DNA of 64,000 bases from CAZIWX01 sp964543125 (lineage in GTDB: Bacteria > Fidelibacterota > UBA8477), in the NCBI GenBank assembly GCA_964543125.1, contig CAZIWX010000002.1, positions 1-64,000 on the forward strand, given 5' to 3'. Shown in pieces: positions 55,101-64,000 of the stretch. The translations under genes were made by a program, and so were the position numbers. Within the stretch, counting starts at the first letter, position 1; every line of letters begins with the position of its first letter. The notes under the pieces are model-generated. The model searched no databases. It saw only the letters and a list, made by a program, of their open reading frames with translations, and had not been told where the DNA came from.

Positions 55101-56411
55101 CCCTATGGCGCCATTCTAGCAGTCTCTAACGGTGCTGAAGTCAAAAAAGATGAAATCCTGTTCCGTTGGGATCCCCGGGTTGACCTGATCCTGGCGCTTT
55201 CCGCCGGCTATATCCACTTTGTGGAAATGGAAGAAACCGTTACCTACACGGTTGAATCCGGTGAAACGGGTCGTAAAGAACGCACCATTATTGATGCTCG
55301 CGACAAAAAAATGTCACCCCGCATTGAGTTGGTGGACAAAACGGGCAACCTTGTTATGAAGGAAGTCGTTTTGCCGGTGGGTGCTGTGTTTATGGTGGAT
55401 GATGGTGAATTTGTCGAAGCCGGTGTCAGCCTGGCAAAGATCACACGCGAAAAAGTTAAAACCCGTGATATCACGGGAGGGCTCCCCCGGGTGGCTGAAC
55501 TTTTCGAAGCTCGAAATCCAAAGGATCCCGCCGTGGTTACCGAGGTTGACGGTGTCGTCAGCTACGGAGAGTTAAAACGCGGCGTTCGGATGATCTATGT
55601 GGAAACGCCTGAAAATGTGAAATATGAATATACCATTCCTTATGGCCGCCATGTGATTGTCCACGAGGACGATTTGGTAAAAGCCGGTGATCGTCTTTGC
55701 GAAGGCCCGATTGCCCCGCGGGATATTCTTAAAATCCGGGGTGAGCGTCAAGTGCAGGAATATCTGGTGAATGAAATTCAGGAAGTCTACCGCCTACAGG
55801 GAGTCCGTATCAATGACAAACATATTGAAGTAATCGTTCGCCAAATGATGCAGAAAGTCCAGATTGAATCTCCGGGTGATACTGATTTTCTACCACAGGA
55901 TAAGATCAACCGGATTGAGTTCCGGAAGGTTAATGATAAGACGTTACAGAAGTTAATTGTGGAAAACCCAGGTGATTCCGAATATCTCGAGGGTCAGTTG
56001 GTAGATCGAGAAGAGGCTAATGTGACAGCCAATCAGATTAAAGACGATGGTGGTGATATCCCGAAATTTCGGGATGCGGAAGCTGCAACCCATACGCCAC
56101 TGTTGTTGGGTATAACCCGGGCTTCCTTGAACACCGAAAGCGTGTTTTCAGCCGCCTCCTTCCAGGAAACAACGCGGGTCCTTACGGATGCCGCAATTCA
56201 TGCCAAAACAGACACTCTCCGTGGCCTAAAAGAGAATATCATCGTTGGAAGATTGATCCCGGCCGGTACGGGTTTACACAAATTCCAGGAAATTGCCGTG
56301 GAGGGACCGGAAAACGAATTAGCCCTACAAATTCTTGACGCGCAAAAGGCTCGCGAAGAAGCGAAACTCGCTGCCATGCGCCAGGAAGCAGAGGAGGAAG
56401 AGGCTGTCTAA
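52146..56411 (+). CDS. rpoC: DNA-directed RNA polymerase subunit beta'
   Basis: 1421 aa with TTG start after AAGGGG. N-terminal zinc site [24 protein letters not shown], the catalytic loop [12 protein letters not shown] (three Mg-binding Asp), bridge and trigger region [23 protein letters not shown] [22 protein letters not shown], second zinc site [13 protein letters not shown], and the C-terminal region ending in an acidic tail (EEEEAV). Complete. Followed by the str-operon promoter. Confidence 0.98.
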   Translation: MINKIVNDFSEITIRLASPESILGESHGEVLKPETINYRSYKPEKDGLFCERIFGPVKDWECHCGKYKRIRYKGIICDRCGVEVTRKKVRRERMGHITLAVPVVHTWYLRSIPSTLAHTLGMSTKNLERIIYYESYVVISPGKADVQIGDILDEEEFIEQDAMYGPDAVGADEENVFVAKTGGEAIRQMLQELDIKKTMMRLKELVATTRSAQKKSDALKRLRIIKAFDTPANSTPNRPEWMILTVLPVIPPELRPLVPLDGGRFAASDLNDLYRRVIIRNNRLRQLMEIKAPDVILRNEKRMLQESVDALFDNSRKLSAVRSGTRRPLKSLSDMLSGKHGRFRQNLLGKRVDYSGRSVIIVGPKLKLHECGLPKEMAIELFKPHIISELLVRGYAKTPKQAKVAVERKVPEIYDVLEYVVKDHPVLLNRAPTLHRLGILAFQPILVNGRAIRLHPLVCSAFNADFDGDQMAVHLPLSPEAQAEARLLMLSSHNILHPAHGNPITIPSQDMVLGTYFITKTRIGDKGEGMIFSSADEVLLAVDNDVLSLHAKIKLRRNGEIIETCAGRVLFNNTLPPNADFVNELITKKRLERVIGDVFKIHGNFQTVQFLDRLKALGFEYATRSGISIGISDVIIPKKKQELLDRAFREVGRVMDARKHGLLTEGERYNKVLDIWTHTTNQVAFQMMEEMRTDQEGFNSVFMMADSGARGSQDQIKQLAGMRGLMAKPQKSIKGGHGEIIETPITSNFKEGLSVLEYFISTHGARKGLADTALKTADAGYLTRRLVDVAQDVVIRELDCGTINGIDVLALKQGEEIIEPLRDRIVGRVVQEDVFDPLSDELIVEAGTLLTEDISDKIQDAGVETVRIRSVLTCESEFGVCANCYGRNLATGKLVKGGEAVGIMAAQSIGEPGTQLTLRTFHIGGTAARIIEESELRAKFSGKIKFSASLRTVKAPEGEGEIALVRNAQLEILDEDNRTLTKANVPYGAILAVSNGAEVKKDEILFRWDPRVDLILALSAGYIHFVEMEETVTYTVESGETGRKERTIIDARDKKMSPRIELVDKTGNLVMKEVVLPVGAVFMVDDGEFVEAGVSLAKITREKVKTRDITGGLPRVAELFEARNPKDPAVVTEVDGVVSYGELKRGVRMIYVETPENVKYEYTIPYGRHVIVHEDDLVKAGDRLCEGPIAPRDILKIRGERQVQEYLVNEIQEVYRLQGVRINDKHIEVIVRQMMQKVQIESPGDTDFLPQDKINRIEFRKVNDKTLQKLIVENPGDSEYLEGQLVDREEANVTANQIKDDGGDIPKFRDAEAATHTPLLLGITRASLNTESVFSAASFQETTRVLTDAAIHAKTDTLRGLKENIIVGRLIPAGTGLHKFQEIAVEGPENELALQILDAQKAREEAKLAAMRQEAEEEEAV

Positions 56412-56418
56412 AATGCCC

Positions 56419-56447
56419 TTGACTGCCCCCGGGCAACGGGTTATTAT
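56419..56447 (+). promoter_or_regulatory. Promoter of the str operon
   Basis: TTGACT (56419-56424), 17-base spacer, TATTAT (56442-56447), immediately after the rpoC stop. It would begin a transcript for rpsL-rpsG-fusA-tuf about 20 bases before the rpsL ATG, with AAAGGAG as ribosome site. Confidence 0.6.
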
Positions 56448-56472
56448 TGGCGGCTTTTTTAAAGGAGTATAA

Positions 56473-56844
56473 ATGCCAACGATTAATCAGCTTGTTCGCA
56501 AGGGTAGAAAAGCCCTGTTGCGCAAGCCAAAAGCACCAGCGCTAAAGCAAAGTCCCCAAAAAAGAGGGGTGTGCACACGCGTCTACACAACGACCCCTAA
56601 AAAGCCAAATTCGGCTCTACGTAAGGTCGCGCGTGTTCGCCTGGTTAACGGGATGGAAGTGACTGCCTACATACCAGGTGAAGGTCATAATTTGCAGGAA
56701 CACTCCATCGTATTGATCGAAGGTGGTCGTGTAAAAGATCTGCCGGGTGTGAGATACCACATCATTCGTGGTACTTTGGATACTTCAGGTGTTGAGAACC
56801 GGCGTCAAAGTCGTTCCCGTTATGGTGCAAAACGGCCGAAATAA
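56473..56844 (+). CDS. rpsL: Ribosomal protein S12
   Basis: 123 aa. [19 protein letters not shown] and [15 protein letters not shown] carry the Lys residues at the streptomycin positions (usual sensitive form). C-terminal [10 protein letters not shown] is typical. First gene of the str operon. Confidence 0.98.
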   Translation: MPTINQLVRKGRKALLRKPKAPALKQSPQKRGVCTRVYTTTPKKPNSALRKVARVRLVNGMEVTAYIPGEGHNLQEHSIVLIEGGRVKDLPGVRYHIIRGTLDTSGVENRRQSRSRYGAKRPK

Positions 56845-56857
56845 GTGGTGATAGACA

Positions 56858-57322
56858 ATGCGTAGACGAAAAGCAGTAAAAAGAAAAATCATTCCCGATC
56901 CGATATTTGGTGACGTGATAGTAGCGAAATTCATCAATAATCTGATGCGCCGGGGTAAAAAAGGTTTGGCGGAGCATATATTTTTTGGTGCCCTGGATAT
57001 TATTAAGCAGCGGACAAAACACGATGGCCTGGATATTTTCCGGAAAGCGGTTGAGAATGTTGCACCGGTTGTTGAAGTGCGTTCCAAACGAGTTGGCGGA
57101 GCTACTTATCAGGTCCCAATTGAGGTTCGTCAGGATCGGCGGATGGCATTAGCGCATCGTTGGATCATTCAATACGCTAAAAATCGTTCGGGCAAGACCA
57201 TGGCTGACCGCTTGGCGGCAGAGTTGATTGCGGCTTCCGGCGGTGATGGTGGTGCTGTGAAAAAACGGGAAGAGACCCACCGGATGGCTGAAGCTAATAA
57301 AGCTTTCGCTCACTTCCGCTAA
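56858..57322 (+). CDS. rpsG: Ribosomal protein S7
   Basis: 154 aa. [35 protein letters not shown] helix and the C-terminal [19 protein letters not shown] are standard for S7. Binds the 3' domain of 16S rRNA; in E. coli it regulates this operon. Thirteen bases after rpsL. Confidence 0.98.
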   Translation: MRRRKAVKRKIIPDPIFGDVIVAKFINNLMRRGKKGLAEHIFFGALDIIKQRTKHDGLDIFRKAVENVAPVVEVRSKRVGGATYQVPIEVRQDRRMALAHRWIIQYAKNRSGKTMADRLAAELIAASGGDGGAVKKREETHRMAEANKAFAHFR

Positions 57323-57373
57323 ACTATGATCTAAACCAGCAGAACTTTAAGAACAGAATGTTACAGGTAACCT

Positions 57374-59461
57374 TTGAAATCCGTTGATCTAGCAAAAGTT
57401 CGCAATATCGGTATCATGGCTCATATTGATGCTGGTAAGACCACTACGACCGAGCGGATTCTGTATTATACCGGCCGCCTGCACCGGATGGGTGAAGTAC
57501 ACGATGGTGCCGCTACCATGGATTGGATGGAACAGGAGCGTGAACGGGGTATTACCATCACCTCCGCCGCGACAACGGTTTTTTGGCATGATCATCGTAT
57601 CAATATCATCGATACACCGGGACACGTGGATTTTACAGCCGAGGTTGAAAGATCATTACGGGTGCTGGATGGTTCAGTGGCTTTGTTCTGTGCCGTGGGC
57701 GGCGTCGAGCCCCAGAGTGAAACAGTTTGGCGGCAAGCTGATAAATACGGGGTTCCCCGCATCGCTTTTATAAACAAAATGGATCGTGTGGGTGCTGATT
57801 TTTATAATGTATTAGACATGATGAAAAAACGTTTGGGTACCAATCCGGTACCCATTGTTTTGCCTATCGGGACCGGCGAAATATTTAATGGATTGGTAGA
57901 TCTCATTTCCGAGAAATCCATCCTTTATAACGAGTCCTCCCTGGGAGCTCGCTTTGAGTACGGTGATATTCCCAAAGACATGGAAGAGGTCGTAAAAGAA
58001 TTTCGACGCCGTTTAATGGAAGAAGTTGCGTCATACGACGATGCGCTGCTCGAAAAATACCTTGAAGGTGAAGAGCTTGCCGTTGATGACGTGAAAGCAG
58101 CTATCCGAAAAGCCACATTGGATGGGGCTATGGTGCCCGTGTTTTGTGGTTCGGCTTTTAAAAATAAGGGCGTTCAACGATTACTGGATGCTATTCTGGA
58201 TTATTTACCTGCTCCGGTGGATTTGCCGGCCATCGAAGGTACCGATCCTGACCACCCTGAAAAAAAGCTCCTGCGTCACCCTGATATAGAAGAACCCTTT
58301 GCCGGATTGGCATTCAAAATCATGTCTGATCCTTATGTGGGGAAGTTGACCTTTGTTCGCGTGTATTCTGGTCAAGTAAAAACCGGTGAAACAATTTTAA
58401 ATGTGGCCAGCCGAAAACGCGAGCGTATTGGACGATTGTTGATTATGCATGCCAACAAACGTGAAGAGCGCGACCATCTCGATACGGGTGAAATCGGGGC
58501 TGTCGTCGGCTTGAAAAATGTGCGAACCGGGGATACGCTCTGCAATCAAAAACACCCCATATTACTAGAGTCGATGGTATTCCCCGAACCAGTTATTTCT
58601 GTGGCAATTGAGCCGGAATCCAAGGCAGATAACGATGCTTTATCCGTTGCCCTCTCCAAACTGGCGGATGAAGACCCGACTTTTCATGTTATGCTGGATC
58701 ATGAAACCGGACAGACCATCATTAAGGGAATGGGTGAGCTCCACCTTGAGATAATTGTAGATCGTCTGCTGCGGGAGTTCAAGGTTCATGCCCGGGTCGG
58801 TCGTCCGCAGGTCGCTTACACGGAGGCCATTACTCAAGAGGTCGAGCAGGACACACGCTTTGTTCGTCAATCGGGTGGCCGTGGTCAATATGGTCACGTA
58901 AAAATTCGTATTCGCCCCAGTGAGTCTGGCAAAGGCTATTTGTTTGTAAATAAAATTGTGGGTGGCGCCATTCCGCGTGAATACATCCCCTCCGTTGACC
59001 GCGGCATACAGGGCGCACTGAAAAATGGTGTCTTGGCCGGTTATCCGCTGGAAGATATTCAGGTTGAGCTCATTGATGGAAGTTACCACGAGGTTGATTC
59101 TTCCGAAATGGCTTTCAAAATCGCAGGTTCCATGGCAATCCAGGAGGCTTGTAAAAAAGCTGGGCCGGTGTTAATGGAGCCTATAATGGCAGTCGAAATT
59201 GTAGTGCCGGAAGAATATTTAGGCGAAGTTATGGGCGATGCCACATCGCGCCGGGGTCAGATTCAAGGCATGACACCTCGGCGGGATGCACAGGTTGTGA
59301 ATGTGCATGTGCCCTTGGCTAATATGTTTGGTTATGCGACGGATTTGAGGTCGCTTACCCAAGGACGAGCGGTCTATACGATGCAGTTTGACCATTACAA
59401 TAAGATCCCGTCCAGCGTTTCAGATGAAATTTTAGAGAAAGTTAAAGGGAAAAAATCCTAA
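57374..59461 (+). CDS. fusA: Elongation factor G
   Basis: 695 aa with TTG start; [34 protein letters not shown] gives the natural N terminus. G motifs [21 protein letters not shown] and NKMD are intact; domains II-V follow, ending [29 protein letters not shown] domain V ([20 protein letters not shown]). It drives translocation on the ribosome. No second EF-G copy is in the window. Confidence 0.98.
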   Translation: MKSVDLAKVRNIGIMAHIDAGKTTTTERILYYTGRLHRMGEVHDGAATMDWMEQERERGITITSAATTVFWHDHRINIIDTPGHVDFTAEVERSLRVLDGSVALFCAVGGVEPQSETVWRQADKYGVPRIAFINKMDRVGADFYNVLDMMKKRLGTNPVPIVLPIGTGEIFNGLVDLISEKSILYNESSLGARFEYGDIPKDMEEVVKEFRRRLMEEVASYDDALLEKYLEGEELAVDDVKAAIRKATLDGAMVPVFCGSAFKNKGVQRLLDAILDYLPAPVDLPAIEGTDPDHPEKKLLRHPDIEEPFAGLAFKIMSDPYVGKLTFVRVYSGQVKTGETILNVASRKRERIGRLLIMHANKREERDHLDTGEIGAVVGLKNVRTGDTLCNQKHPILLESMVFPEPVISVAIEPESKADNDALSVALSKLADEDPTFHVMLDHETGQTIIKGMGELHLEIIVDRLLREFKVHARVGRPQVAYTEAITQEVEQDTRFVRQSGGRGQYGHVKIRIRPSESGKGYLFVNKIVGGAIPREYIPSVDRGIQGALKNGVLAGYPLEDIQVELIDGSYHEVDSSEMAFKIAGSMAIQEACKKAGPVLMEPIMAVEIVVPEEYLGEVMGDATSRRGQIQGMTPRRDAQVVNVHVPLANMFGYATDLRSLTQGRAVYTMQFDHYNKIPSSVSDEILEKVKGKKS

Positions 59462-59482
59462 ACAGGGGTTTGGAGGACTTTC

Positions 59483-60676
59483 ATGGCAAAGCAAAAATAT
59501 GAACGAACGAAGCCACATGTAAATGTAGGTACGATCGGCCATGTAGATCATGGTAAGACGACCTTAACGGCCGCCATCACAGCGGTTTTGGCGCGCAAGG
59601 GAGGAGCGGCGTTCCGATCGTTCGACAGTATTGACAATGCCCCGGAAGAGCGAGAGCGCGGCATAACGATAGCCACGGCGCATGTTGAGTATGAGACGGA
59701 CAAGCGTCACTATGCGCATGTGGACTGTCCGGGACACGCGGACTACATCAAGAACATGATCACCGGGGCGGCTCAGATGGACGGAGCGATACTGGTGGTA
59801 TCGGCGGCGGATGGCGCCATGCCGCAGACACGTGAGCATGTATTGTTGGCCAAGCAGGTGAATGTACCGGCGATTGTGGTTTACATGAATAAGGTCGACA
59901 TGGTGGATGATCCGGAGTTGCTGGATTTGGTTGAGATGGAGCTGCGTGAGCTGCTGAGTGAATATGATTTTCCCGGAGACGATGTTCCGGTGATTCGTGG
60001 CTCGGCGCTGGAAGCCTTGACGAACTCGGAAGATGAAGAGAAGACCAAGAGCATCATGGAGTTGATGGATGCGGTTGATAATTTCATTCCGGAACCGAAG
60101 CGAGATGTTGACAAGCCCTTTTTGATGCCGGTAGAGGATGTATTCTCCATCACGGGTCGAGGCACGGTAGGAACGGGTCGTATCGAGCGCGGAGTAGTGA
60201 AGGTGGGGGAAGAGGTCGAGATCATTGGACTGACCACGGAGAAGAAGAAGACGGTAGTGACGGGCGTTGAGATGTTCCGCAAGCTGTTGGATTCAGGCCA
60301 GGCGGGTGACAATGTTGGATTATTGTTGCGCGGGATAGACAAGGATTGGCTGAAGCGGGGCATGGTGTGCGCCAAACCGGGTTCAGTGACTCCGCATACG
60401 AAATTCAAGTGTAAGGTATATATCCTGAAGAAGGAAGAGGGTGGCCGTCATACGCCGTTTTTCAATGGATATCGTCCCCAGTTTTATATCCGGACAACGG
60501 ATGTTACCGGTGTATGTACACTTCCGGAAGGGTCGGAGATGGTGATGCCGGGTGACAATGTAGGCTTGTCGGTGGAGTTGATCTATCCGGTGGCTTTGGA
60601 AAAAGAGATGCGTTTTGCTATCCGCGAGGGTGGTCATACGGTTGGCGCCGGCGTCGTAACCGATATTATCGAGTAA
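59483..60676 (+). CDS. tuf: Elongation factor Tu, copy 2
   Basis: 397 aa, same protein and, by eye, the same 1194 bases as copy 1 at 43886-45079. The shared stretch begins at TC before the ATG and ends at the stop; upstream (fusA side) and downstream (rpsJ side) sequences are unrelated to those of copy 1. TGGAGG precedes the start. This is the ancestral str-operon position. Confidence 0.98.
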   Translation: MAKQKYERTKPHVNVGTIGHVDHGKTTLTAAITAVLARKGGAAFRSFDSIDNAPEERERGITIATAHVEYETDKRHYAHVDCPGHADYIKNMITGAAQMDGAILVVSAADGAMPQTREHVLLAKQVNVPAIVVYMNKVDMVDDPELLDLVEMELRELLSEYDFPGDDVPVIRGSALEALTNSEDEEKTKSIMELMDAVDNFIPEPKRDVDKPFLMPVEDVFSITGRGTVGTGRIERGVVKVGEEVEIIGLTTEKKKTVVTGVEMFRKLLDSGQAGDNVGLLLRGIDKDWLKRGMVCAKPGSVTPHTKFKCKVYILKKEEGGRHTPFFNGYRPQFYIRTTDVTGVCTLPEGSEMVMPGDNVGLSVELIYPVALEKEMRFAIREGGHTVGAGVVTDIIE

Positions 60677-60692
60677 GGTTAGAGGTTAAAAC

Positions 60693-61001
60693 ATGTCCTC
60701 TCAGACGATACGGATCAGCTTAAAAGCATACGATCATAACTTGTTGGACAAGTCCACCGCCAAGATCGTTCAGACGGCTAAATCTACCGGTGCGGTTATA
60801 TCGGGTCCAATTCCTATGCCCTCCAAACGCTCAATCGTGACGGTGCTGCGTTCCCCGCATGTGAATAAGAAATCACGGGAGCAGTTTCAAACCAAGATTC
60901 ATAAGCGACTCGTTGATATTCATAATTCTTCACCCAAAACGGTTGATGCTCTCATGAAATTGGATCTGCCGGCCGGCGTGGATATTGAGATAAAGGTATA
61001 A
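60693..61001 (+). CDS. rpsJ: Ribosomal protein S10
   Basis: 102 aa. [50 protein letters not shown] and the C-terminal [11 protein letters not shown] are standard. Also the NusE subunit in antitermination. First gene of the S10 operon, joined here to tuf with only 16 bases between. Confidence 0.98.
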   Translation: MSSQTIRISLKAYDHNLLDKSTAKIVQTAKSTGAVISGPIPMPSKRSIVTVLRSPHVNKKSREQFQTKIHKRLVDIHNSSPKTVDALMKLDLPAGVDIEIKV

Positions 61002-61012
61002 TTGGTACGATT

Positions 61013-61630
61013 ATGCAGGGTTTAATTGGACAAAAAGTGGGAATGACCCAGCTCTGGACGGAGGACGGCCGGATTGCTCCGGTTAGTGTAATTCAGGCCG
61101 GCCCATGCGTCATCACCCAAGTAAAAACGATTGATATGGATGGCTACGAGGCGGTTCAGTTGGGATTTCAGGATCTGAAAGCTCATAAAATCAATAAACC
61201 GATTGCAGGACATTTTGCCCGGACCGGTGCAACCCCCAAACGGTTTTTAAAAGAATTCAGAGAAATGACTGTGGGTGATAAAAAAGCCGGTGATGATTTG
61301 ACCGTTGAGATTTTTCAGGTGGGTGACCGGGTTACGGTGACTGGAAAGTCGAAGGGCCGTGGATTTACGGGTGTAATGAAACGGCATAATTTCAAGGGCG
61401 GTCATCGCTCCCACGGTAAATCCGACCAGCTTCGTAAAGCTGGTTCCATCGGCGCCAGTTCGGATCCATCACGGGTCATGCCTGGAATGAAAATGGCTGG
61501 CCGTAGTGGTAATTCCCGGGTCACGGTAAAGAACTTGGAAATTGCCCGCGTTGATGTTGAGAAAAATTTAATCATGATAAAAGGCGCCATTCCGGGACCG
61601 ACAAACGGATTGGTATACATTACCAAATAG
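61013..61630 (+). CDS. rplC: Ribosomal protein L3
   Basis: 205 aa. N-terminal GLIGQKVGMTQLWTEDGRIAPVSVIQAGPCVI and the loop GRGFTGVMKRHNFKGGHRSHGKSDQLRKAGSIGASSDPSRVMPGMKMAGRSG that reaches the peptidyl transferase centre are conserved. Eleven bases after rpsJ. Confidence 0.98.
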   Translation: MQGLIGQKVGMTQLWTEDGRIAPVSVIQAGPCVITQVKTIDMDGYEAVQLGFQDLKAHKINKPIAGHFARTGATPKRFLKEFREMTVGDKKAGDDLTVEIFQVGDRVTVTGKSKGRGFTGVMKRHNFKGGHRSHGKSDQLRKAGSIGASSDPSRVMPGMKMAGRSGNSRVTVKNLEIARVDVEKNLIMIKGAIPGPTNGLVYITK

Positions 61631-61640
61631 GCCTCATACG

Positions 61641-62270
61641 ATGAAATTTGATATTTATACAGCAGCAGGCAAACAAACCCAAAAGACAGTCGAAGGTTTC
61701 GACAGTGTATTTGGCGTGACACCGAATAAACATACGGTCTATATGGCTGTAAAGTCGGAGATGGCTCACTTGCGTCAGGGTAACGCCAAAACCAAAACGC
61801 GGGCCGAAGTTTCAGGTGGTGGCCGGAAACCCTGGAAGCAGAAAGGCCGCGGCACTGCCCGCTCCGGTTCAAACCGCTCACCAATTTGGGTCGGCGGTGG
61901 CCGGGCTTTTGGTCCGGAACCGCATCTTTACAATGTTCGTGTGAATAAAAAGGTAAAGCAGAATGCCCGCCGCTCTATATTGTCTGATAAAGTCAGTAAT
62001 GGAGCGCTGAAAGTGGTGGAGAAGTTTGATATTTCCACACCTAAGACCAAACTGTTTATCGAGATGCTAGCGGCGCTTGAGATCCAGGATAAAAAAGTTT
62101 TGTTTCTAATCTCCGAATGGAATGACGAGTTCTATCTCGCCGGCCGCAATCTGCATACGGTAGCGATGGTGGAGACAGCCTATGCCTCCGCCTACGATTT
62201 GATCGACAATGAAGTCATCGTCATGGATGAAGCTTCAGTTAATATTATTAATGCTCAATTAGGCATTTAA
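61641..62270 (+). CDS. rplD: Ribosomal protein L4
   Basis: 209 aa. The exit-tunnel loop AEVSGGGRKPWKQKGRGTARSGSNRSPIWVGGGRAFGPEP is present and intact. In E. coli L4 represses its own operon; no such site is apparent here. Ten bases after rplC. Confidence 0.98.
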   Translation: MKFDIYTAAGKQTQKTVEGFDSVFGVTPNKHTVYMAVKSEMAHLRQGNAKTKTRAEVSGGGRKPWKQKGRGTARSGSNRSPIWVGGGRAFGPEPHLYNVRVNKKVKQNARRSILSDKVSNGALKVVEKFDISTPKTKLFIEMLAALEIQDKKVLFLISEWNDEFYLAGRNLHTVAMVETAYASAYDLIDNEVIVMDEASVNIINAQLGI

Positions 62271-62283
62271 CGAGGTTTTACTT

Positions 62284-62601
62284 ATGTCCAAAGACATCAT
62301 CCTACGCCCCTTGCTCTCTGAAAAAATGAGTGCTCTTGAGGAATCCCAGCATAAGTATGCCTTCATCGTACGCCGGGATGCGAATAAGTTGCAAGTGAAA
62401 GCAGCGGTTGAAAATCGATTTGATGTACAAGTCACGAAAGTGGCTACCATAAGCGTAAAGGGCAAAATTAAAAAACAAACCATGCGCAGTGGCGGACACG
62501 TTATTCGTACCGAAGGCCGCCGGTCCAATTTAAAGAAAGCAATCGTGACCCTGAAAGAGGGTCAGACAATTGATCTGCTCCGCGGTGAACAAGCGATTTA
62601 A
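62284..62601 (+). CDS. rplW: Ribosomal protein L23
   Basis: 105 aa. IILRPLLSEKMSALEESQHKYAFIVRRDANKLQVKAAVENRFDVQVTKVATISVKGK is the normal L23 core; the C terminus is slightly extended (TIDLLRGEQAI). Docking site for trigger factor and SRP at the tunnel exit. Confidence 0.97.
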   Translation: MSKDIILRPLLSEKMSALEESQHKYAFIVRRDANKLQVKAAVENRFDVQVTKVATISVKGKIKKQTMRSGGHVIRTEGRRSNLKKAIVTLKEGQTIDLLRGEQAI

Positions 62602-62616
62602 CCAACAGGATTGATA

Positions 62617-63444
62617 ATGGCTATTAGGACCTATAAACCGACAACTCCGAGCCAGCGTTATAAAACAACGTTGGTAAATGAGGAAATAACCAGTACAACT
62701 CCTGAAAAATCGTTGCTGGCGCCGCTACATAAAAAGGGTGGTCGTAACAACCAGGGCCGAATTACCATGCGCCGCCGCGGAGGTGGTCATAAACGACATT
62801 ATCGAATTATCGATTTCAAACGTGATAAATGGGATATCCCCGGTAAAGTGGCTAGTATTGAATACGATCCGAATCGATCTGCCAATATTGCCTTGATCCA
62901 TTATGTGGATGGCGAAAAACGTTATATCCTTGCTCCTAATAAATTGAAAGTGGGCGATACGATATTGTCGGCGGATCAGGCGCCTATTTACCCGGGCAAT
63001 GTATTACCGCTGGACAAAATCCCCGCCGGTACCGTGGTTCATAATGTTGAATTGAAGCCAGGTAAGGGTGGACAGATGGTTCGTGCAGCCGGTACGGGTG
63101 CCCAGATTATGGCTAAAGAGGGTGATTATGTAACCCTTAAATTGCCATCGGGTGAGATGCGTCTGGTGCACCGGCGCTGCTTTGCCACCATCGGTGAAGT
63201 GGGCAATCGGGATTACGAAAATATTTCCATCGGTAAAGCTGGTCGTTCCCGTTGGCGGGGTCATCGGCCTAAGGTTCGGGGCGTTGCCATGAATCCCGTT
63301 GACCATCCCATGGGGGGGGGTGAGGGCAAATCTTCGGGTGGTCGTCATCCGGTATCTCCCTGGGGTCAACCCTCCAAGGGTTACAAAACGCGGAAAAAGA
63401 ATAAACCGTCTAATAAATATATTGTTTCCCGTAGGAAGAAGTAG
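62617..63444 (+). CDS. rplB: Ribosomal protein L2
   Basis: 275 aa from ATG 62617 ([15 protein letters not shown], the usual L2 start, with AGGA six bases upstream); a TTG at 62611 would add two residues. [28 protein letters not shown] holds the peptidyl-transferase-near loop. The first His of DHPH is kept, the second is Met, a form I remember from Bacteroidetes. The run of ten G in the DNA is in frame and encodes Gly, so it is not a frameshift. Confidence 0.98.
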   Translation: MAIRTYKPTTPSQRYKTTLVNEEITSTTPEKSLLAPLHKKGGRNNQGRITMRRRGGGHKRHYRIIDFKRDKWDIPGKVASIEYDPNRSANIALIHYVDGEKRYILAPNKLKVGDTILSADQAPIYPGNVLPLDKIPAGTVVHNVELKPGKGGQMVRAAGTGAQIMAKEGDYVTLKLPSGEMRLVHRRCFATIGEVGNRDYENISIGKAGRSRWRGHRPKVRGVAMNPVDHPMGGGEGKSSGGRHPVSPWGQPSKGYKTRKKNKPSNKYIVSRRKK

Positions 63445-63452
63445 GATTAGCT

Positions 63453-63728
63453 ATGCCAAGATCCGTAAAAAAGGGCCCCTTTGTCGATCCTAAACTTGAA
63501 AAAAAGGTGGATGTGGCCTCTAACAGCGAAAAACGGGTTGTGATTAAAACCTGGTCGCGCCGCTCAACCATTACACCAGACTTTGTAGGGATGACTTTTG
63601 CAGTGCATAACGGGAAAAAATTTATCCCCGTATTCGTTACGGAAAACATGGTAGGACACAAGTTAGGCGAATTTTCGCCCACACGCACCTACCGTGGCCA
63701 TGCCGGTGACAAAGCGAAGAAGAGGTAA
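63453..63728 (+). CDS. rpsS: Ribosomal protein S19
   Basis: 91 aa. [66 protein letters not shown] is standard for S19. Eight bases after rplB. Confidence 0.98.
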   Translation: MPRSVKKGPFVDPKLEKKVDVASNSEKRVVIKTWSRRSTITPDFVGMTFAVHNGKKFIPVFVTENMVGHKLGEFSPTRTYRGHAGDKAKKR

Positions 63729-63736
63729 TCGAGATT

Positions 63737-64000
63737 ATGCAAGCAACAGCCAAAGCACGGTTTATCCGTCAGTCACCCCGAAAAGTGCGTCAGGTATTAG
63801 ACTTGGTGCGGGGAAAGCAAGTTGAAAAAGCGCTGAACACGTTGCATTTCATGCCCAAGAAGGCTGCCCGGGTTATTGAAAAAACGATCCATAGCGCAGT
63901 TGCCAATGCGGTCAATCGTGATGGTGCGAAGGTGAATGCGGATGATTTATTCGTGCATGCGGCCTTTTGCGATGAAGGTCCGCGGTGGCGCCGGTTTAAA
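63737..64000 (+). CDS. rplV: Ribosomal protein L22, 5' part (runs off window)
   Basis: First 88 codons, still open at the window end. MQATAKARFIRQSPRKVRQVLDLVRGK, VIEKTIHSAVANAV and LFVHAAFCDEGPRWRRFK are the conserved N-terminal two thirds of L22. The tunnel-loop C-terminal part lies outside. Next gene by usual order would be rpsC. Confidence 0.96.
   Translation, partial: MQATAKARFIRQSPRKVRQVLDLVRGKQVEKALNTLHFMPKKAARVIEKTIHSAVANAVNRDGAKVNADDLFVHAAFCDEGPRWRRFK

Noticed and set aside
63310..63321. Run of ten G in rplB as a possible frameshift
   Set aside because: The frame continues without a break into the conserved [18 protein letters not shown] of L2.
1..64000. CRISPR arrays, prophage, insertion sequences, toxin-antitoxin or restriction genes
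   Set aside because: No spaced direct repeats, transposase, integrase or defence-type proteins were seen on either strand.

Overview
The window looks like part of a chromosome from a Gram-negative-type bacterium of the FCB/Neomarinimicrobiota-Calditrichota neighbourhood. This is inference. It rests on outer-membrane proteins and lipoproteins, a dockerin-tailed secreted peptidase, long RpoB/RpoC, and ribosomal protein L2 with HPMGGGEG where most bacteria have HPHGGGEG (a form I remember from Bacteroidetes). TTG starts are frequent, including in rpoB, rpoC and fusA. There is no phage, IS element, transposase or CRISPR.

Layout. 1-9.4 kb (+): end of a patatin-like lipase, DsbD, an M1 metallopeptidase with a probable outer-membrane barrel, an M14 carboxypeptidase with a dockerin, a TatT-like lipoprotein and a tiny membrane protein. 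9.5-18.3 kb (-): one envelope locus reading tetR, RND/MMPL pump, LolA-like protein, DUF1302-like outer-membrane protein, second RND pump, small membrane protein, unknown protein. 18.3-26.1 kb (+): a sugar/glycogen block of a TrmB-type regulator, gapA, pyk, a GH57 4-alpha-glucanotransferase and an alpha-glucan phosphorylase. The regulator's own promoter and the gapA promoter share the palindrome GTNACT-N8-AGTNAC directly after their -10 boxes. I regard this as the best unreported signal in the window: a likely TrmB operator.

26.5-38.2 kb: a nine-heme lipoprotein cytochrome, prephenate dehydratase behind a structured leader with two terminator-like hairpins, a degenerate GDPD-like protein, a VanX-type dipeptidase, an Omp85-like barrel, and a branched acyl-CoA module (carboxyltransferase, AtuA split in two, enoyl-CoA hydratase) interrupted by a CACGGAT-rich repeat element. 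A small membrane protein and a PAP2 phosphatase follow. 38.3-43.3 kb: lgt, a ZIP-permease fusion, ddl and cysS.

43.4-64 kb: the information-processing supercluster. Four tRNAs (Thr, Tyr, Gly, Thr), tuf, rpmG, tRNA-Trp, secE, nusG, rplKAJL, rpoBC, rpsL, rpsG, fusA, a second tuf identical at nucleotide level, and the start of the S10 operon (rpsJ, rplCDWB, rpsS, partial rplV). Gene order is the usual bacterial one.

All functional calls come from reading motifs by eye. No database search was run, so family assignments without a named motif should be treated as provisional.
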